A program made the position numbers and the translations under genes. This document shows positions 4,943-6,323 of a DNA stretch of 6,323 nucleotides, piece after piece; position 1 is the first letter of the stretch; each line of letters begins with the position of its first letter. Source of the DNA: JBJKRF01 sp046704785 (lineage in GTDB: Bacteria > Chloroflexota > Anaerolineae > Anaerolineales > Villigracilaceae); NCBI GenBank assembly GCA_046704785.1, contig JBJKRF010000056.1, positions 1 to 6,323 on the forward strand, written 5' to 3'. Under the pieces are notes generated by a model. That model saw nothing but the letters and a program-made list of their open reading frames with translations, was not told the origin of the DNA and ran no database searches.

Positions 4943-6163
4943 ATGAACAAAGTCCCCTTCTCTTTTATCGTGGCCGGGGTTGTTATGGTGATCGCTTTTG
5001 CCGCCTTGTTGATCTGGGGCATTCCTTATTTTTTCGGGCCGCTCAACATTCCGCAGCAGCCGGGCCAACAGACCTTTGGCGCAGAGACGGTGCGGGCGCG
5101 CGTGACGCAGATCGTAGACGAGGGGCAGATTGTGCTCAACAATAAGAGCCAACTGTACCAAGACATGATGGTTACGGTGCTGGCAGGCCCCTATCAGGGG
5201 ATGTCGCTGCCGGTCGATTATGGCAAGCGCCAGGTTCGTAATGACAATTTCCGTTTTGCGCCGGGGGACGAAATTTTCGTGACGGTGGACAAGGGCGCGA
5301 ATGGGCAAGTTTCGGCTTTTTACGTGGATTACGTGCGTTCACAGTCGCTGTATATTTTGCTGGTCGTATTCATACTCTCGCTTTTGGTCATGGGGCGCTG
5401 GAAGGGCCTGGGCAGCCTGGTGGCGCTTGGCATCAGCATGCTGATGATCGTTGGCTATGTGGTTCCCCATATTTTGGCAGGCGAAGACCCGGTCAAGGTG
5501 AGCTTGATTGGGTCGGTCATTTTGCTGGGGGTGACGCTTTACCTGACGTATGGCTGGAATTTGAAGACGCATGCTTCGGTGATCAGTATAGGACTCGCGC
5601 TGTTACTGACGGGGTTGTTGACGTTGTTATTTGTGACGCTCACACGCCTGACCGGTTACGGCGACGAGAACATCACGTACCTGATGCAATTCTCGTCGAT
5701 TCAAATCGATCCGCGTGGCTTGCTGTTGGGAGGTATGATCATCGGCTCTTTGGGCGTGCTGGACGACCTGGTGACCTCTCAATCGGCAGCCGTCGTGGAA
5801 ATTCACGACGCCAACCCAACGTTGGGCTTCCGTCGCACTTTTCAGAAAGCCATGCACATTGGGCAGGACCATGTCGCGGCTACGGTCAACACGTTGGTGC
5901 TGGCTTATACCGGCGTATCGCTGCCGTTGTTGTTGATTTTCACACTCGGCAACGGCAGCTATGACTATTTCATCAATTCGGAACTCCTGGCCGAGGAGAT
6001 CGTGCGCACGTTGGTTGGGTCGCTGGGACTGATTGCTGCGGTGCCGATTTCGACGCTGGTGGCGACGCTGTTGATTTTGTACCAGCATCGTCTCAGCGAT
6101 GACTGGCGTGCGCTGCTTGGCCCGGTCACCAGCGACGAGCCGGGGCATTCCCACGCTCATTAG
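4943..6163 (+). CDS. YibE/F family multi-pass membrane protein with His-rich C-terminal tail
   Basis: This is a 406-aa protein. One membrane helix (about 7-31) is followed by a soluble beta-rich domain at about 45-130 (RARVTQIVDEGQIVL, PGDEIFVTVDKG), then about seven further helices from 135 onward. The core family block is GGMIIGSLGVLDDLVTSQSA (264-283), then VVEIHDANP and MHIGQDHVAATVNTLVLAY (304-322), with the NTL..AY.G pattern typical of YibE/F. The biochemical role of this family is not established; a transporter is likely from its topology. Two acidic residues (Asp274, Asp275) in the buried LGVLDD motif and the tail HSHAH (402-406) could bind cations; this is inference. It stands alone on the plus strand, next to but divergent from the metal genes. 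The family's usual two-gene YibE-YibF pair is not seen here: the single protein contains both the extracytoplasmic domain and the membrane core. Confidence 0.86.
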   Translation: MNKVPFSFIVAGVVMVIAFAALLIWGIPYFFGPLNIPQQPGQQTFGAETVRARVTQIVDEGQIVLNNKSQLYQDMMVTVLAGPYQGMSLPVDYGKRQVRNDNFRFAPGDEIFVTVDKGANGQVSAFYVDYVRSQSLYILLVVFILSLLVMGRWKGLGSLVALGISMLMIVGYVVPHILAGEDPVKVSLIGSVILLGVTLYLTYGWNLKTHASVISIGLALLLTGLLTLLFVTLTRLTGYGDENITYLMQFSSIQIDPRGLLLGGMIIGSLGVLDDLVTSQSAAVVEIHDANPTLGFRRTFQKAMHIGQDHVAATVNTLVLAYTGVSLPLLLIFTLGNGSYDYFINSELLAEEIVRTLVGSLGLIAAVPISTLVATLLILYQHRLSDDWRALLGPVTSDEPGHSHAH

Positions 6164-6203
6164 GGCGGCTTTTTGGGAATCAACCTATCTTCGTTTCCAG
6201 CAA

Positions 6204-6217
6204 TTCCAAATTTGGAA
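6204..6217. repeat. 14-bp perfect palindrome
   Basis: TTCCAAATTTGGAA is an exact palindrome with no spacer, 40 nt after the YibE/F stop. As RNA it cannot form a good hairpin because there is no loop, so a DNA-binding site for a dimeric protein is the more natural reading. No adjacent gene start is visible in the window. Confidence 0.5.
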
Positions 6218-6230
6218 CCAGTGAATTTAA

Positions 6231-6254
6231 CGCAAAGCCGCCAAGACGCCAAGT
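6231..6254. repeat. Three 8-nt tandem units of CGCcAAGn type
   Basis: CGCAAAGC, CGCCAAGA and CGCCAAGT follow each other without gaps, preceded by TTAA and followed by a T run. I recall similar CGCAAAG/CGCCAAG tracts as dispersed intergenic repeats in Chloroflexota and other environmental genomes, which would make this a copy of a repeat family. That is recollection, not a search result. Confidence 0.45.
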
Positions 6255-6323
6255 TTTTTCGACTTTTCCCCATAAAATCGACGGAAAGGCCGATTAGCCT
6301 CACAACGGAGCAAATTTCTTAAG

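Larger units (their letters stand above)
6164..6323. other. Non-coding end of the window
   Basis: This region contains a 14-bp palindrome, an 8-nt tandem repeat and a long-range inverted repeat (GGCGGCTTT at 6164-6172 with AAAGCCGCC at 6234-6242). The second arm is followed after 11 nt by six T's (6254-6259). It may act as terminator for the YibE/F gene. I see no coding sequence. Confidence 0.4.

Noticed and set aside
4931..5308. Minus-strand frame continuing from the propeller remnant into the YibE/F gene
   Set aside because: That part is the antisense shadow of a clear membrane protein gene and has no propeller-like sequence.
6231..6254. CRISPR-like repeat
   Set aside because: The units are 8 nt and directly adjacent, with no spacers and no cas gene in view.

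Overview
The window is a compact metal-homeostasis region from a bacterium. It is probably a member of the Chloroflexota (Anaerolineae-like). This guess rests on lipoprotein N-termini of the type LAAC-AP followed by STPTP, a copper-chaperone pair typical of aerobic respirers, moderate GC content with AT-rich promoters, and short CGCCAAG-type intergenic repeats. No marker gene or rRNA is present, so the taxonomy is an inference.

Left part (1-1885): on the minus strand, a PCu(A)C copper chaperone lipoprotein (755-1228) is followed after a few bases by a membrane-anchored SCO1/SenC protein (145-747). Together they look like a two-gene operon that supplies copper to the CuA site of cytochrome c oxidase. 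Divergent to it, on the plus strand (1346-1885), is a regulator with an N-terminal DeoR-like winged helix and a Cys/His-rich C-terminal domain resembling the copper protein NosL. The 117-bp gap carries face-to-face predicted promoters. This regulator is the most interesting item: a plausible one-component copper sensor of unusual architecture.

Middle part (2042-4308, minus strand): a ZnuA-type zinc-binding lipoprotein without neighbouring permease or ATPase genes. It has a near-perfect sigma-70 promoter (TTGACA-16-TATAAT) whose start site is covered by a Fur-type box matching 17 of 19 consensus positions. Upstream, behind a strong hairpin terminator, lies a ferritin-like/VIT1 fusion (MbfA type) that should oxidise or sense iron and export it.

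Right part (4309-6323): a decayed C-terminal remnant of a TolB/PD40 beta-propeller gene (minus strand, about 4406-4930), with two apparent compensating frameshifts. A plus-strand YibE/F family membrane protein follows (4943-6163), with an ideal Shine-Dalgarno sequence and a His-rich C-terminal tail. The window ends in a non-coding stretch with a 14-bp perfect palindrome and three 8-nt tandem units.

Taken together, copper delivery, copper(?) sensing, zinc capture and iron efflux are represented. Whether YibE/F belongs to the metal theme is open.
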